From Peptostreptococcaceae bacterium (lineage in GTDB: Bacteria; Bacillota; Clostridia; Peptostreptococcales; Peptostreptococcaceae), in assembly GCA_902363255.1 (NCBI GenBank), contig CABIZO010000001.1, forward strand, positions 310,001-374,000: a DNA stretch of 64,000 nucleotides, given 5' to 3'. The translations under genes were made by a program, and so were the position numbers. This document shows, piece by piece, positions 26,718-36,085 of this stretch; the first letter of the stretch is position 1; the number at the start of each line of letters is the position of its first letter. Below the pieces are notes generated by a model. The model was given only the letters and a program-made list of their open reading frames with translations, was not told where the DNA came from and did no database searches.

Positions 26718-27884
26718 ATGTATATAAAAGGTGTAAATTTGGGCAATTGGTTAGTGCTAGAAAAATGGATGAGCCCTGGTTTATTTGAAGGGACAACAGC
26801 AGAAGATGAATACTACTTACCAAGACAACTTTCAAAAGAAGTTTATGAGGCTAGAATTAGAACTCATCGTAGTGAATATATCACAGAAAGAGATTTCGCA
26901 ACAATAAAATCTATGGGATTAAATTCAGTGCGTATACCAGTACCATATTTTATTTTTGGGGATTGTGAGCCATTTATAGGATGTGCTGAAGAATTAGATA
27001 AGGCATTTTCTTGGGCTGGTAAATATGGATTAAGTATTTTAATAGATCTTCATACAGTGCCAGGAAGCCAAAATGGATTTGACAACGGTGGAATATCAGG
27101 AGTATGTAAATGGTCTAAACAACCTGAAAGTGTAGAATTTACACTAAGTGTATTAGAAAGATTAGCAAAACGCTATGGAAAAAGAAATGAACTGTGGGGA
27201 ATTCAAATTTTAAATGAGCCAATTACAGAAAGAATGTGGAATATGATGGACGTTCCTAATAGATATAAAGCTGTAGATGAAGAAATGGCAAAAGGTAGCG
27301 GTCCTAATACCTTAGAATTCTTACGTGAATTTTATATAAAAGCATACAAAGTAATGCGTCCTCATATGGCGAAGGAAAACGTTATAGTTATTCATGATGG
27401 TTTTGAATTAAAAGCATGGAAAGATTTTATGAGAGAAGAAGAGTTTGAAAATGTTGTTTTAGATACACATCAATACTTAATGTTTGCAGAATCAGAAGGG
27501 TGTGAGCAAAGTGTCGATGGCTATGTCAAATATATTCAAGATAACTATGCCAAAGATATTGCAGATATGCAAGAATATTTCCCTGTTATATGTGGAGAAT
27601 GGAGTCTATTTAACTCTTATGGATGTGGTATAGATACGGCTGGAGGTCAATCGCCACTAAATGGAATAGATTCAAATGTAGATAAATTATCAAAAAATGA
27701 AAAGAAAGAATTATATAGAACAATAGCCAAAGCACAACTTGACGCATGGAGAAATGGTGCTGGTCATTATTATTGGAACTATAAATTATTACTAGATACA
27801 GTCAACGAAGATGGCTGGATAGGTTGGGATAGCTGGGACTTAGGCAAATGTGTAGCACAGGAATGGTACCCAGTAGAATATTAA
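26718..27884 (+). CDS. GH5-family beta-glycosidase, exo-1,3-glucanase-like
   Basis: 388 residues without signal peptide, so intracellular. The opening GVNLGNWLVLEKWMSPGLFEG resembles the exo-beta-1,3-glucanase branch of GH5. The acid/base is Glu167 in ILNEP and the nucleophile Glu294 in ICGEWSLF. It would release glucose from short beta-linked oligosaccharides or glucosides after import. The linkage cannot be told from sequence alone. It begins the sugar-use cluster, 22 bases before GH43. A ribosome site (GAGGGGAG) precedes the ATG. Confidence 0.85.
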   Translation: MYIKGVNLGNWLVLEKWMSPGLFEGTTAEDEYYLPRQLSKEVYEARIRTHRSEYITERDFATIKSMGLNSVRIPVPYFIFGDCEPFIGCAEELDKAFSWAGKYGLSILIDLHTVPGSQNGFDNGGISGVCKWSKQPESVEFTLSVLERLAKRYGKRNELWGIQILNEPITERMWNMMDVPNRYKAVDEEMAKGSGPNTLEFLREFYIKAYKVMRPHMAKENVIVIHDGFELKAWKDFMREEEFENVVLDTHQYLMFAESEGCEQSVDGYVKYIQDNYAKDIADMQEYFPVICGEWSLFNSYGCGIDTAGGQSPLNGIDSNVDKLSKNEKKELYRTIAKAQLDAWRNGAGHYYWNYKLLLDTVNEDGWIGWDSWDLGKCVAQEWYPVEY

Positions 27885-27906
27885 CAGTAAAATTGGAGGA
27901 GAAAAA

Positions 27907-29553
27907 ATGATTAAAAATCCTATACTTCCAGGTTTTAACCCGGACCCTTGTATTTGCAGAAAAGGGGATGATTATTATCTTGCAGTTTCATCTTTTGAAT
28001 GGTTTCCAGGAATACCGATTTATCATTCAAAGGATTTAAAAAATTGGGAATTATATACTCACGTTTTAACAGATGATACAATGGTTGATTTAAAAAAACT
28101 TCCTTCAGCAAAAGGAATTTGGGCTCCTTGTTTGACTTATTGTGAGGAAGAAGATTTATTTTATGTAATTTATGGTGTTATGAATTCTATGAATGCTAGA
28201 TATTTTGATGTTGATAATTACTTAATTACAGCAAAAGATATAAAAGGGCCATGGAGTGAACCTGTATATATTCATTCTTCTGGATTTGATGCATCTATTT
28301 TCCATGATGATGATGGTAGAAAGTGGATTTCATCTCTAGAATGGGAAACTAGAGAAGGCTACGAAAAGCCAGGAGCAATATGTCTAGTAGAATACTGTCC
28401 AAAGAAAAAAGAAATAATAGGATATCCTAAGAGAATATGGTCAGGAGGAACTGATAGAGGATGTATTGAAGCACCACATATAACAAAGCGTGGGGAATAT
28501 TATTACATAATGTGTGCAGAAGGTGGAACAGGATACGGTCATGGAGTAACAATGGGAAGAGCTAAAAATGTATGGGGGCCTTATGAAAAAGATCCTATAA
28601 ATCCTATAGTTACATCTATTCCAGGTGATTTTTATGAAAGACACGATCCTGATCATTTAAAGCCTAAATACTATAATCCAGAATCAATACTTCAAAAATC
28701 AGGTCATGGTAGTTATGTGGAAACACCATTAGGAGAGGTTTATTTAGTACATCATACTTCAAGACCTTTTGTGCCAGAGTTGAGATGCACTCTTGGAAGA
28801 GAGACAGCTATTCAAAAAATGAAATGGACAGAAGATAATTGGCTTCGTATGGAAGATGGAACAAACTTAGCTAAGGAATGCGTAGAGGAAAGTCAGCTTG
28901 AAGAATGTTTAGTTTCATCAATACCTGATTTTGATGATTTTAATTCAGATGAACTTGGATTACAATATTATGCTCCTAGGATTTCACCATTATCATTTGC
29001 AGATGTTAAATCTAGACCTGGGTATGTAAGAATTAGAGGGCAAGAATCGAGAACATCATTAAATAAAGTAAGTATATTAGCAAGAAAATTAACTTCAGTA
29101 TATGCCAGAATCACTACTAAAATGGAATTTTATCCTGAAGTACATCAACATAGTGCAGGTTTAATTATGTATTATGATAATATGAATTATATTAATTTAA
29201 GAAAATATTATAGTGAAACTTTAGGGCAAAGTGCATTATCAATAATCCATCTTGAAAATGGAGAAAAAACAGAGTTTTTAAATACAAGAATTCCTATAGA
29301 AGATAGACCAATATACCTTCGTTTAAATGTACAAGGACGTAAATCATATTTTGAATGGAGCTATGATGGAGAAACTTATGAAAAAATAGGTAAAGTATTT
29401 GATACGACTAAGTTTTCAGATGAGTACTGCAAATATGGAGAGTTTACAGGTACTTTTGTAGGGATTACATGTGCAGACCGTGTAAAACATAAGCATTATG
29501 CAGATTTTGATTTCTTTGAATATATTGCAGATGAATCGAAAAATGTAGATTAA
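27907..29553 (+). CDS. GH43-family beta-xylosidase / arabinofuranosidase
   Basis: 548 residues, cytoplasmic. The five-bladed propeller begins with NPILPGFNPDPCICR (base Asp13). It contains Asp128 in SGFDASIFHDDDG (the pKa modulator) and the acid Glu188 in RGCIEAPHI. The C-terminal 200 residues form the beta-sandwich typical of GH43 XynB-type beta-xylosidases. Length and layout are complete. It probably hydrolyses xylo- or arabino-oligosaccharides. It follows GH5 closely (GGAGGAG ribosome site) and precedes the damaged transporter. Confidence 0.9.
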   Translation: MIKNPILPGFNPDPCICRKGDDYYLAVSSFEWFPGIPIYHSKDLKNWELYTHVLTDDTMVDLKKLPSAKGIWAPCLTYCEEEDLFYVIYGVMNSMNARYFDVDNYLITAKDIKGPWSEPVYIHSSGFDASIFHDDDGRKWISSLEWETREGYEKPGAICLVEYCPKKKEIIGYPKRIWSGGTDRGCIEAPHITKRGEYYYIMCAEGGTGYGHGVTMGRAKNVWGPYEKDPINPIVTSIPGDFYERHDPDHLKPKYYNPESILQKSGHGSYVETPLGEVYLVHHTSRPFVPELRCTLGRETAIQKMKWTEDNWLRMEDGTNLAKECVEESQLEECLVSSIPDFDDFNSDELGLQYYAPRISPLSFADVKSRPGYVRIRGQESRTSLNKVSILARKLTSVYARITTKMEFYPEVHQHSAGLIMYYDNMNYINLRKYYSETLGQSALSIIHLENGEKTEFLNTRIPIEDRPIYLRLNVQGRKSYFEWSYDGETYEKIGKVFDTTKFSDEYCKYGEFTGTFVGITCADRVKHKHYADFDFFEYIADESKNVD

Positions 29554-29598
29554 TAAAATATTATTAAAATAATTAGTTATTTGTTACAATGATAAAAG

Positions 29599-29626
29599 TT
29601 TCTGAGTATCAAAAGGTACTCAGAAA
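29599..29626. other. Hairpin between GH43 and transporter genes
   Basis: Perfect ten-base stem tttctgagta / tactcagaaa with an eight-base loop and no T tract. It may protect the upstream glycosidase message or partly separate it from the transporter message. Confidence 0.5.
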
Positions 29627-29675
29627 TTAAAATTACAATCAGGGAAAACGATTTAAAACGAAGGGGACTTATATT

Positions 29676-30905
29676 ATGAAATGTGAATCTAGTATGGAAA
29701 AAATTAATATTCAATCTTCAAGAATATCTATAGGGGAAAGATTTGCTTATGGATGTGGAGATTTAGGATGTAATATTATATATTCAGCAATGTCAGCCTT
29801 TTTATTATTTTATTATACTAACTATGCAGGGGTTAGTGCAGCAGCTGTGTTATTATTCTCAGTTCCACCAGGTCTTGGAAGTACTGCTAAATTAGTTTAT
29901 GTTTTTATTACTTATAATTTAGTTTCTACTGTTATCTATACAGCAATAAACGTACCTTATGCAACATTAAACTCATTAATAACACAAGATCAGTATGAAA
30001 GAGGGGTACTGAGTATATTTAGAATGATATTAGCTACTTGTGGTAGTTTAATAATAAATGGACTTACATTACCTTTAGTTGAATATTTTGGGAACAATGC
30101 ATCAGCATGGACTAAAACATTTTTAGTTTTTGGGGTAGCATCGATAATAGTATTTTTAATAACATTTGCAGGAACTAAAGAAAGAGTAGTGCCTTCTAAA
30201 AAAGAGAAAAATGAAACGGTACCATTTAAAGTAGGTATCAAGGCATTGTTTAAAAACAAATACTGGTTACAAATAACACTATGCTTAGTTTGTATATTTA
30301 TAGTATTTTCAATAAATGGCGGGTCTTCTGTATATTATGCAAAGTTTATTTTAGGTGATGAAAAACTATTTGCTCCTATAAATATGACTTCTAATATAGC
30401 TCAAATTATAACTATGTTCATGGTTGCTCCTTTTATAAAGAAGTTTGGTAAAAGAAATGTACTTATAGCAGGATCTGTAATATTAATATTATCAAATGTG
30501 ATGTTTATAATGGGTGCACAAAGCTATTTTATTGTAATAGCTGCAAGTATTATAAAGGGAATTGGTAATGCAGGAACAGGGGCAACGATGTTTGCTATAG
30601 TTTCAGATACTATTGAATATGGGGAATGGAAAACAGGATATAGAACAGAAGGACTTATAAATAGTGCATCTAGCTTTGGGTTTAAAGTTGGAAATGGTTT
30701 AGGTTCGGCAATATTAGGTGCAGTATTATCCATAGGTGGTTATGTAGGAAGTGCAGCTGTTCAAAGTGATTCAGCTATAATGGCAATAAACGTATGCTTC
30801 ATATATTTACCAATAGCTATTACAGCATTACAAATTATAATAATGAGTTTCTATAAGCTTGATAAAGAATATGAGACTATACTTAGTGAATTAAGAAATA
30901 AATAA
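29676..30905 (+). CDS. GPH-family sugar:cation symporter with internal deletion
   Basis: 409 residues, where MelB/XynP-type (GPH) transporters have about 450-470. The start (GERFAYGCGDLG ... FYYTNYAGVSAAAV) and the rest (VPPGLGSTAKLVYVFITYNL ... AINVPYATLNSLI) match the family well. Missing between residues about 52 and 57 are roughly 50 residues covering helix 2 and the hallmark loop DP-MG-DRTxxxxGKxRP. The frame is kept. Loss of an odd helix and of the coupling loop should inactivate transport. It is the only transporter in this xylan/glucan cluster, so oligosaccharide uptake through it is probably lost. Confidence 0.85.
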   Translation: MKCESSMEKINIQSSRISIGERFAYGCGDLGCNIIYSAMSAFLLFYYTNYAGVSAAAVLLFSVPPGLGSTAKLVYVFITYNLVSTVIYTAINVPYATLNSLITQDQYERGVLSIFRMILATCGSLIINGLTLPLVEYFGNNASAWTKTFLVFGVASIIVFLITFAGTKERVVPSKKEKNETVPFKVGIKALFKNKYWLQITLCLVCIFIVFSINGGSSVYYAKFILGDEKLFAPINMTSNIAQIITMFMVAPFIKKFGKRNVLIAGSVILILSNVMFIMGAQSYFIVIAASIIKGIGNAGTGATMFAIVSDTIEYGEWKTGYRTEGLINSASSFGFKVGNGLGSAILGAVLSIGGYVGSAAVQSDSAIMAINVCFIYLPIAITALQIIIMSFYKLDKEYETILSELRNK

Positions 30906-30917
30906 TATTTAAAGTAA

Positions 30918-30948
30918 ACGCTCCGTAGAATTCAACTCTACGGAGCGT
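30918..30948. terminator. GC-rich palindromic terminator
   Basis: Perfect 12-base-pair stem acgctccgtaga / tctacggagcgt. The T tract is weak (agattgtttt), but the stem is far more stable than its surroundings. It ends the sugar cluster. Confidence 0.7.
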
Positions 30949-31098
30949 AGATTGTTTTATAGAATAAAATGATATAAATTAGTAGAGGTAGTACTAAGGG
31001 ATATGTGTCAATAAGTTAAAAAGATTTTGTTATATAAATATGGATTCTGATGATAAGAAATAATAGATAATAAGGTTGAAAGATAGGAGATAAGAATT

Positions 31099-31449
31099 AT
31101 GGATAGAGCGAGAAAAAAAGAATTATTACAACAATTTAAAGAGATGAAACCAGAGATGGGTGTATATATGTTTAAATCTATAAAAACAAATACAGTTTAT
31201 TTAGGTTGCGACAAAAATATAAAAGCAACTATAAATGGTGATAGATTTAAATTAAATTCAAACAATCATAGATGCAAAAAATTGCAACAAGATTGGAAAG
31301 AAAATAAAGAAGAAAACTTTGAAATAGCAACAATAGAGATACTTCCTTACGATGAGGACGAAAGTAAAGTTGATTATAGTGAAGATTTAAAAATATTAAG
31401 AGAAATATGTAAAGAAAGATTTACAGAAGAAAATGTGGAGGAAATATAG
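31099..31449 (+). CDS. Small GIY-YIG-like protein
   Basis: 116 residues. GVY at 21-23 and YLG at 34-36 sit where the GIY-YIG motif belongs, followed by CKKLQQDWKENKEENFEIATIEILP, which resembles the small Firmicute GIY-YIG proteins (LQKDWKEFG pattern). The catalytic arginine and glutamate are not clear, so nuclease activity is doubtful. It may be a nucleic-acid-binding relative. It opens a four-gene operon with an unknown protein, a MoxR-type ATPase and a VWA protein, the next gene starting two bases after its stop. Confidence 0.65.
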   Translation: MDRARKKELLQQFKEMKPEMGVYMFKSIKTNTVYLGCDKNIKATINGDRFKLNSNNHRCKKLQQDWKENKEENFEIATIEILPYDEDESKVDYSEDLKILREICKERFTEENVEEI

Positions 31450-31451
31450 AA

Positions 31452-31895
31452 ATGGAATTTAAGCCAGTTATAACATGTGATAATTATAAAAAAGTAGATG
31501 GATTTAGAGCGCCTAATTCAGATATAGAGAAAGTAGATATGGGTGTTAAGAAAAATGATAACAAGAGACTTGAAATAATAGCAAAACTTTCAAAACTAGA
31601 TGGTACATTTGATGAAATACCTGTTAATAGAATTTTAGATATGGCTATTTTACTGTGTGAAGCTAACTTATATTTTAAAGAAGCATATAGAATGCCTAAA
31701 TTCTATGATGAAAATAACCTAACTATTAGTCGTGTTGGCCTTCAAGGTGATGCCATGAACGTTGAAATATGTAAAGATAACGAAAATTTAGATAAAGATA
31801 TTATTGCTTTAGCAGATGAATTTAATAAGCAAGGAGAATTATTAGGTGAAAGATTTAGAGTCCTTGCAGAAATACTAGAAGAATTAGGATATTAG
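31452..31895 (+). CDS. Unrecognised 147-residue operon partner
   Basis: No family recognised. It is a charged, soluble protein with a helical centre (IPVNRILDMAILLCEANLYFKEAY) and a helical end (LIALADEFNKQGELLGERFRV-type, about 118-145). Ribosome site GGAGG lies within the end of the preceding gene. Tight packing with the GIY-YIG-like gene before and the MoxR-type gene after suggests that it works with them, perhaps as an adaptor or substrate of the AAA+ machine. Confidence 0.65.
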   Translation: MEFKPVITCDNYKKVDGFRAPNSDIEKVDMGVKKNDNKRLEIIAKLSKLDGTFDEIPVNRILDMAILLCEANLYFKEAYRMPKFYDENNLTISRVGLQGDAMNVEICKDNENLDKDIIALADEFNKQGELLGERFRVLAEILEELGY

Positions 31896-31918
31896 AATTA
31901 AACAAAAGGAGGATATTT

Positions 31919-33559
31919 ATGAGAAAAATAAGCAGCATATCTTCTCTTTGGGGAAGAGAGTATAAGCTTGAAGAAAAACCATTTAATACTTTAAGCAGTA
32001 AAAATGTTAACACTTCAAGTAAGTATTCTCCAGATGGAGGATTTGGAAAAGGACGATCAATACTAATAGACTCCATAATAGAAGCTACACATAAATATAT
32101 AGATTTACTTGATAATAAAAGTGATATAGGGGCTATTGGAATAATTGAAGATAGTATATGTGTAGAATTACAAAGTAAAAGTGAAGATATAATACAAATT
32201 TTATTTTACAGCAAAGTAAGTGGGAGATGCTTAGCTTGTAATTATGATATAAAAAATAATATATGCAATGAATATAAATTAAGAGGACCTAGAAATTCCA
32301 ATGGAGAAAAAGGAACTATATTATTTTTAGGAATGATGCCTCAAATATTAGAAGATAACGAGGCTCTAAGTATATTTAACGAATACAAACTTCATAGAGA
32401 AGAAACAAAAAATTTAGATGAAGTATCTATTAAGTTAATGGCAACTTTTTGTGATAATGTCTATCGCAGAATATTAAAAGAAGATTTAAAGCTACTTATA
32501 TCAGAAGGAATAGCATTAGAAAAAACAAATTTAGATGATATAAAAAATAAAAAAGTAGGATATACGAAATTATTAAATGGTAATTTTAAAATAGTTAAAG
32601 AAATAGAAGAAAAGAAAAAACAATTAGAAAATTTAACAATAGAACCAGGAGAATTTAAACTAAATTTATCTAGAGAATTAACAGACTATGAAAAGAGCCA
32701 AATCGTAAAACTACCTAATTCACATAGAGTTTCAAAAACGGAAATAAGAATATGCAAAGAGATTAAACGTAATTGGAATAATGGCGAAATGAAAATAGCA
32801 AATATTCTTCTTGAAGGAGATGCAGGTTCTGGAAAAACTCAAATGGCAAAGGCATTATCTTATAATTTAGGACTACCCTATACCAAGATAACTTGTTTTT
32901 CGGATATGGACAAATCAGATGTATTAGGTTCCATACTTCCCGTTGCAGATAATAAAAATTCTGATAAAGAAATTGAGTACAAATATTTCCCTTCAGAAAT
33001 AGTAAGGGCATTTACAGAAGGATATTTATTAGAAATACAAGAGCCAACTGTAATTCGTGATGCTGCTGTGTTAATGATTTTAAACTCAGCATTGGAGCCA
33101 GATGGTACTATAAATTTACCAACAGGAGTTGTTCATAGACATCCCGATTTTGTAGCTGTGATTACAACTAACAGAAATTACATTGGTTGTAGACCACTTA
33201 ATGAAGCATTGAGAGATAGGATACAGCATTCAGAGAAAATGGATTTACCAGAAAGAGAAGTTATGATAGAGAGGGCTATGGCCAAAACTGGATTTGATAA
33301 TGTAGAGCTAGTTTCAAAATTAGTTGATGCTATTATAGTTTTAGATGAATGTGCAACAGCCAATGCGATACATGGGGTAGCAGGAATGCGTTCTTTATTT
33401 TTCTGGTTAGATGCGATAAAAAATGGTGATGATATACGAGAATCAATGTATTACAAGGTATTATATAAGATAACTACAAACCCTGATGAAATAAGAATCT
33501 TGGAGGAAGCCGTTGAGAATAATACTTCTTTGTTTATTGAAGAGCAAAGAAGGAGGTAA
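31919..33559 (+). CDS. MoxR/CobS-like AAA+ ATPase
   Basis: 546 residues. The C-terminal half is an AAA_5/MoxR domain: Walker A GDAGSGKTQ (300-308), a Walker B-like LLEIQEP, sensor-1 VAVITTNRN and an arginine-finger region NEALRDRIQ. The N-terminal 270 residues are extra and unassigned, with a Cys pair CLACNYD. MoxR ATPases act with VWA proteins to remodel or insert metals into client proteins. The VWA gene follows after five bases with its ribosome site overlapping this stop, the classic pairing. A strong AAGGAGG ribosome site precedes this gene. Confidence 0.85.
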   Translation: MRKISSISSLWGREYKLEEKPFNTLSSKNVNTSSKYSPDGGFGKGRSILIDSIIEATHKYIDLLDNKSDIGAIGIIEDSICVELQSKSEDIIQILFYSKVSGRCLACNYDIKNNICNEYKLRGPRNSNGEKGTILFLGMMPQILEDNEALSIFNEYKLHREETKNLDEVSIKLMATFCDNVYRRILKEDLKLLISEGIALEKTNLDDIKNKKVGYTKLLNGNFKIVKEIEEKKKQLENLTIEPGEFKLNLSRELTDYEKSQIVKLPNSHRVSKTEIRICKEIKRNWNNGEMKIANILLEGDAGSGKTQMAKALSYNLGLPYTKITCFSDMDKSDVLGSILPVADNKNSDKEIEYKYFPSEIVRAFTEGYLLEIQEPTVIRDAAVLMILNSALEPDGTINLPTGVVHRHPDFVAVITTNRNYIGCRPLNEALRDRIQHSEKMDLPEREVMIERAMAKTGFDNVELVSKLVDAIIVLDECATANAIHGVAGMRSLFFWLDAIKNGDDIRESMYYKVLYKITTNPDEIRILEEAVENNTSLFIEEQRRR

Positions 33560-33564
33560 TTTTC

Positions 33565-35670
33565 ATGGATTTATATAATATTTTAAAATTAGTAAGGGAA
33601 AATAATTTAGATTTAGATGATAGAAATATTTTAAAATCTAAAGAATTTGAAGAATATATAAAAAGCATATCAAAAAAATTATACGAAGAATATAGTCTAG
33701 AACAAGATAAATTAAAAATTTTAATCGATGAAAATACTGATGATGTATCTTATATAAAGGAAGATACTATTTATATAAATCTAGGTTCAAAGAGTATAAG
33801 AAAAGAGAAAGATAGTAGACTTAAATTAATATTGGGATATTATGCTCATGAAATAGGACATAGGCTATTTACAGATTTCTCAATAAGAAAAACTTATGAA
33901 GACTTAATACTGAGTAGTAGTTTATTTGAAGGAACATTGAAGATAGAGGATGAAGAACTGTATGAAAATATGTTGAAAATGCATAACTATATAAATAATC
34001 CTAAAAAGTCTGGAAAGCTATGCTCTTTATTACTTTTTATATATGATGTTATAGAGGATATCCGTATAGAGGAGTGTATATATAAATATTTATCTAATTA
34101 TGGAAGGTTAATAGACGGACTGAATAAACTTAGAGATGAGCAATATAGTAGCATTAAGTCTTACAAAATAGATTTAACTCATCATAAGAAGTTTAATGCA
34201 TTATTAAATCAAATAATTTGCTATATCAAATTTGGGAAATTTAAAGATATGGAAGATTGTCATATAAAAAACATGGATAAAGTTAAAAGAATAATAGATG
34301 AAGCTATTTATGAAGAAGATGATATTCAAGTATTAGATAGGATTAATAAAATAAGTATTCTTTTATGGGATGAAATCGAGGAATACTTAGAGGATTTTGA
34401 TGATGTATATAAAGATGAACAAGATATTATAAAGCCATTAACCTCTTTTGAAATAGAAGAGGATCTTTGTGAAAATAGTGAGGCCATATCAACTACAGGA
34501 ACAACTGATATAAAAGTCCATATAGGAGAAAATATAAAAAATAAAAAATCTACCAATGATAAATCCAAAGAAGATTTAGTTAAATCAGAGAATGAAGATT
34601 TTTTAGAAATTAATGCTGATGGAAATACTTGTCATAAGGGTACAATAGCAAAAGATAAAGAAGCATTAAAACTACAAAATTCTAGCAAGGAAGATGGAAA
34701 TAGCTCGTATTTTATTAATGAAGAAAGTGAAGAATTATTTGATGGAATCTTTAATGATAAAAATTCCTTTGGAAAAGGAATAATGAAATTGAGAAACATA
34801 AAAGAAAGTAAAGAAGATGATAGAAGCACTCTTAAGCTAGTTTCATATGGAGACATTCATAAGGGAATTAGAGTAAAAGTTCATAGACCTGAATTTACCT
34901 ATGAAGATAAATTAAACTATGCAAGAAATAACAAAAAATATATTGAGTATGCTAATGAACTAGTTAATCAAGTATTGCCATTTCTTCAAAATGAAGTATC
35001 TAGTGAATATAGTAAGAATAGATATTATGGAACTAAATTTGAGGCTTCAAATGTTGCTAAAAAAGACTTTAGATATTTTAGTAAAAAAAATCCACCAAAT
35101 GAAAATCCATCAATGGCAGTGGCATTACGAATAGATGAATCTGGATCAATGAAGGCCAACGATCGTATTGAAATGGCTCGCGCAACAGCTATTTTAATAT
35201 GGGAGTTTTGTAAAAAATGTAATATACCAATGGGTGTTTATGGAGATACAGCAGATTTAAATCAATTAGAAGATGTATCCATATATTCATACTCGGATTT
35301 TGGAAATATAGATAAGAATGATTGTTATAGAATGATGGGAATAAGTCCTAAGAGTAATAATAGAGATGGAGTTCCTATAAAATTTGTGGCAGATAAGTTA
35401 TTAGATGTTGATGCGGATATTAAGGTATTATTTATAATAAGTGATGGAAAACCTCTAGCAAGGCCAAACTATAAAGATGAATTGGCAAAAGAAGATTTAA
35501 AGAAGGTTGTATCGGAATATTCAAGAAAAGGTATAAATTTCTTTGTTGCTGCCATTGGCAATGATAGAGATTTAATAAAAGATATTTATGGAGAAAATAG
35601 ATTTCTAGATATATCTAATATAAATACTTTACCAAAGAGAATTTCTATGATATTAAAGAATTTAGTTTAA
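33565..35670 (+). CDS. VWA-domain protein with HExxH motif, CobT-like
   Basis: 701 residues. An N-terminal zincin-like motif YYAHEIGHRLFTD (His95, Glu96, His99) is followed by a helical region, an acidic low-complexity stretch (about 290-410) and a C-terminal VWA domain with MIDAS DESGS (Asp524, Ser526, Ser528) and later ISDGKP. The layout recalls CobT-like proteins, including those annotated as CobT peptidases in large phages. With the AAA+ gene upstream it forms a MoxR-VWA pair. Whether the HExxH site is a working peptidase cannot be decided. The operon lies between two ssrA-like scars, a sign of transfer. Confidence 0.85.
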   Translation: MDLYNILKLVRENNLDLDDRNILKSKEFEEYIKSISKKLYEEYSLEQDKLKILIDENTDDVSYIKEDTIYINLGSKSIRKEKDSRLKLILGYYAHEIGHRLFTDFSIRKTYEDLILSSSLFEGTLKIEDEELYENMLKMHNYINNPKKSGKLCSLLLFIYDVIEDIRIEECIYKYLSNYGRLIDGLNKLRDEQYSSIKSYKIDLTHHKKFNALLNQIICYIKFGKFKDMEDCHIKNMDKVKRIIDEAIYEEDDIQVLDRINKISILLWDEIEEYLEDFDDVYKDEQDIIKPLTSFEIEEDLCENSEAISTTGTTDIKVHIGENIKNKKSTNDKSKEDLVKSENEDFLEINADGNTCHKGTIAKDKEALKLQNSSKEDGNSSYFINEESEELFDGIFNDKNSFGKGIMKLRNIKESKEDDRSTLKLVSYGDIHKGIRVKVHRPEFTYEDKLNYARNNKKYIEYANELVNQVLPFLQNEVSSEYSKNRYYGTKFEASNVAKKDFRYFSKKNPPNENPSMAVALRIDESGSMKANDRIEMARATAILIWEFCKKCNIPMGVYGDTADLNQLEDVSIYSYSDFGNIDKNDCYRMMGISPKSNNRDGVPIKFVADKLLDVDADIKVLFIISDGKPLARPNYKDELAKEDLKKVVSEYSRKGINFFVAAIGNDRDLIKDIYGENRFLDISNINTLPKRISMILKNLV

Positions 35671-35728
35671 TTAGTGATTATAAAATTATTATTTTAGAAT
35701 GATGACTATGTTTATGTATTATATAATC

Positions 35729-35766
35729 GTGGGTATGATTGTTACGAATAATCTCCACCATTAAAA
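35729..35766 (+). repeat. ssrA (tmRNA) 3'-end-like scar B
   Basis: gtgggtatgattgttacgaa, two bases, then atctccaccattaaaa. It aligns without gaps to scar A, with the end almost identical and the T-arm-like part about 70 percent alike. It marks the downstream edge of the MoxR-VWA block. Confidence 0.5.
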
Positions 35767-35772
35767 ATAACG

Positions 35773-35806
35773 AATACTCATATACATTGGATATGAGTAT
35801 TTTTAA
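35773..35806 (+). terminator. Terminator following scar B
   Basis: Stem aatactcatat / atatgagtatt with a seven-base loop and T tract. It also serves the VWA operon. Confidence 0.8.
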
Positions 35807-35893
35807 TATATATTTATCTTCATAATTACACAAAAAGAATATATTAAATGATTGAAATTACTAAGTTATATGACTTGCTAATTTCTTTTTTAT

Positions 35894-35929
35894 ATTAAAT
35901 AAAAAATTAAATAAAAAATTAAATAAAAG
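35894..35929. repeat. Three tandem copies of a 12-base AT repeat
   Basis: The unit attaaataaaaa occurs three times head to tail, the last copy with one change. It is simple-sequence DNA in a gene-free stretch, with no visible role. Confidence 0.7.
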
Positions 35930-35963
35930 ACAAAAACTTGGACTCAAATAATATTTTCAAAAA

Positions 35964-36044
35964 ATTGGATATACGTTAATGCACTTAGGTTGTAAAGGTA
36001 AAGTCGCGTATCCAATGATTACATAGATTTGAAAATTTACCTTT
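35964..36044 (+). ncRNA. Possible structured leader with interleaved stems
   Basis: Two inverted repeats interlock. attggata (35964-35971) pairs with tatccaat (36009-36016), with further c-g pairs inside. aaaggtaaa (35994-36002), lying in that loop, pairs with tttaccttt (36036-36044) outside it. The order left1-left2-right1-right2 is a pseudoknot or a pair of mutually exclusive stems, as in regulatory leaders. It ends about 40 bases before the DUF1540 gene. No known riboswitch class is recognised. Confidence 0.35.
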
Positions 36045-36085
36045 TGGAAATAATAAAATAGATATTTATTAAGGAGGTAAATAAA

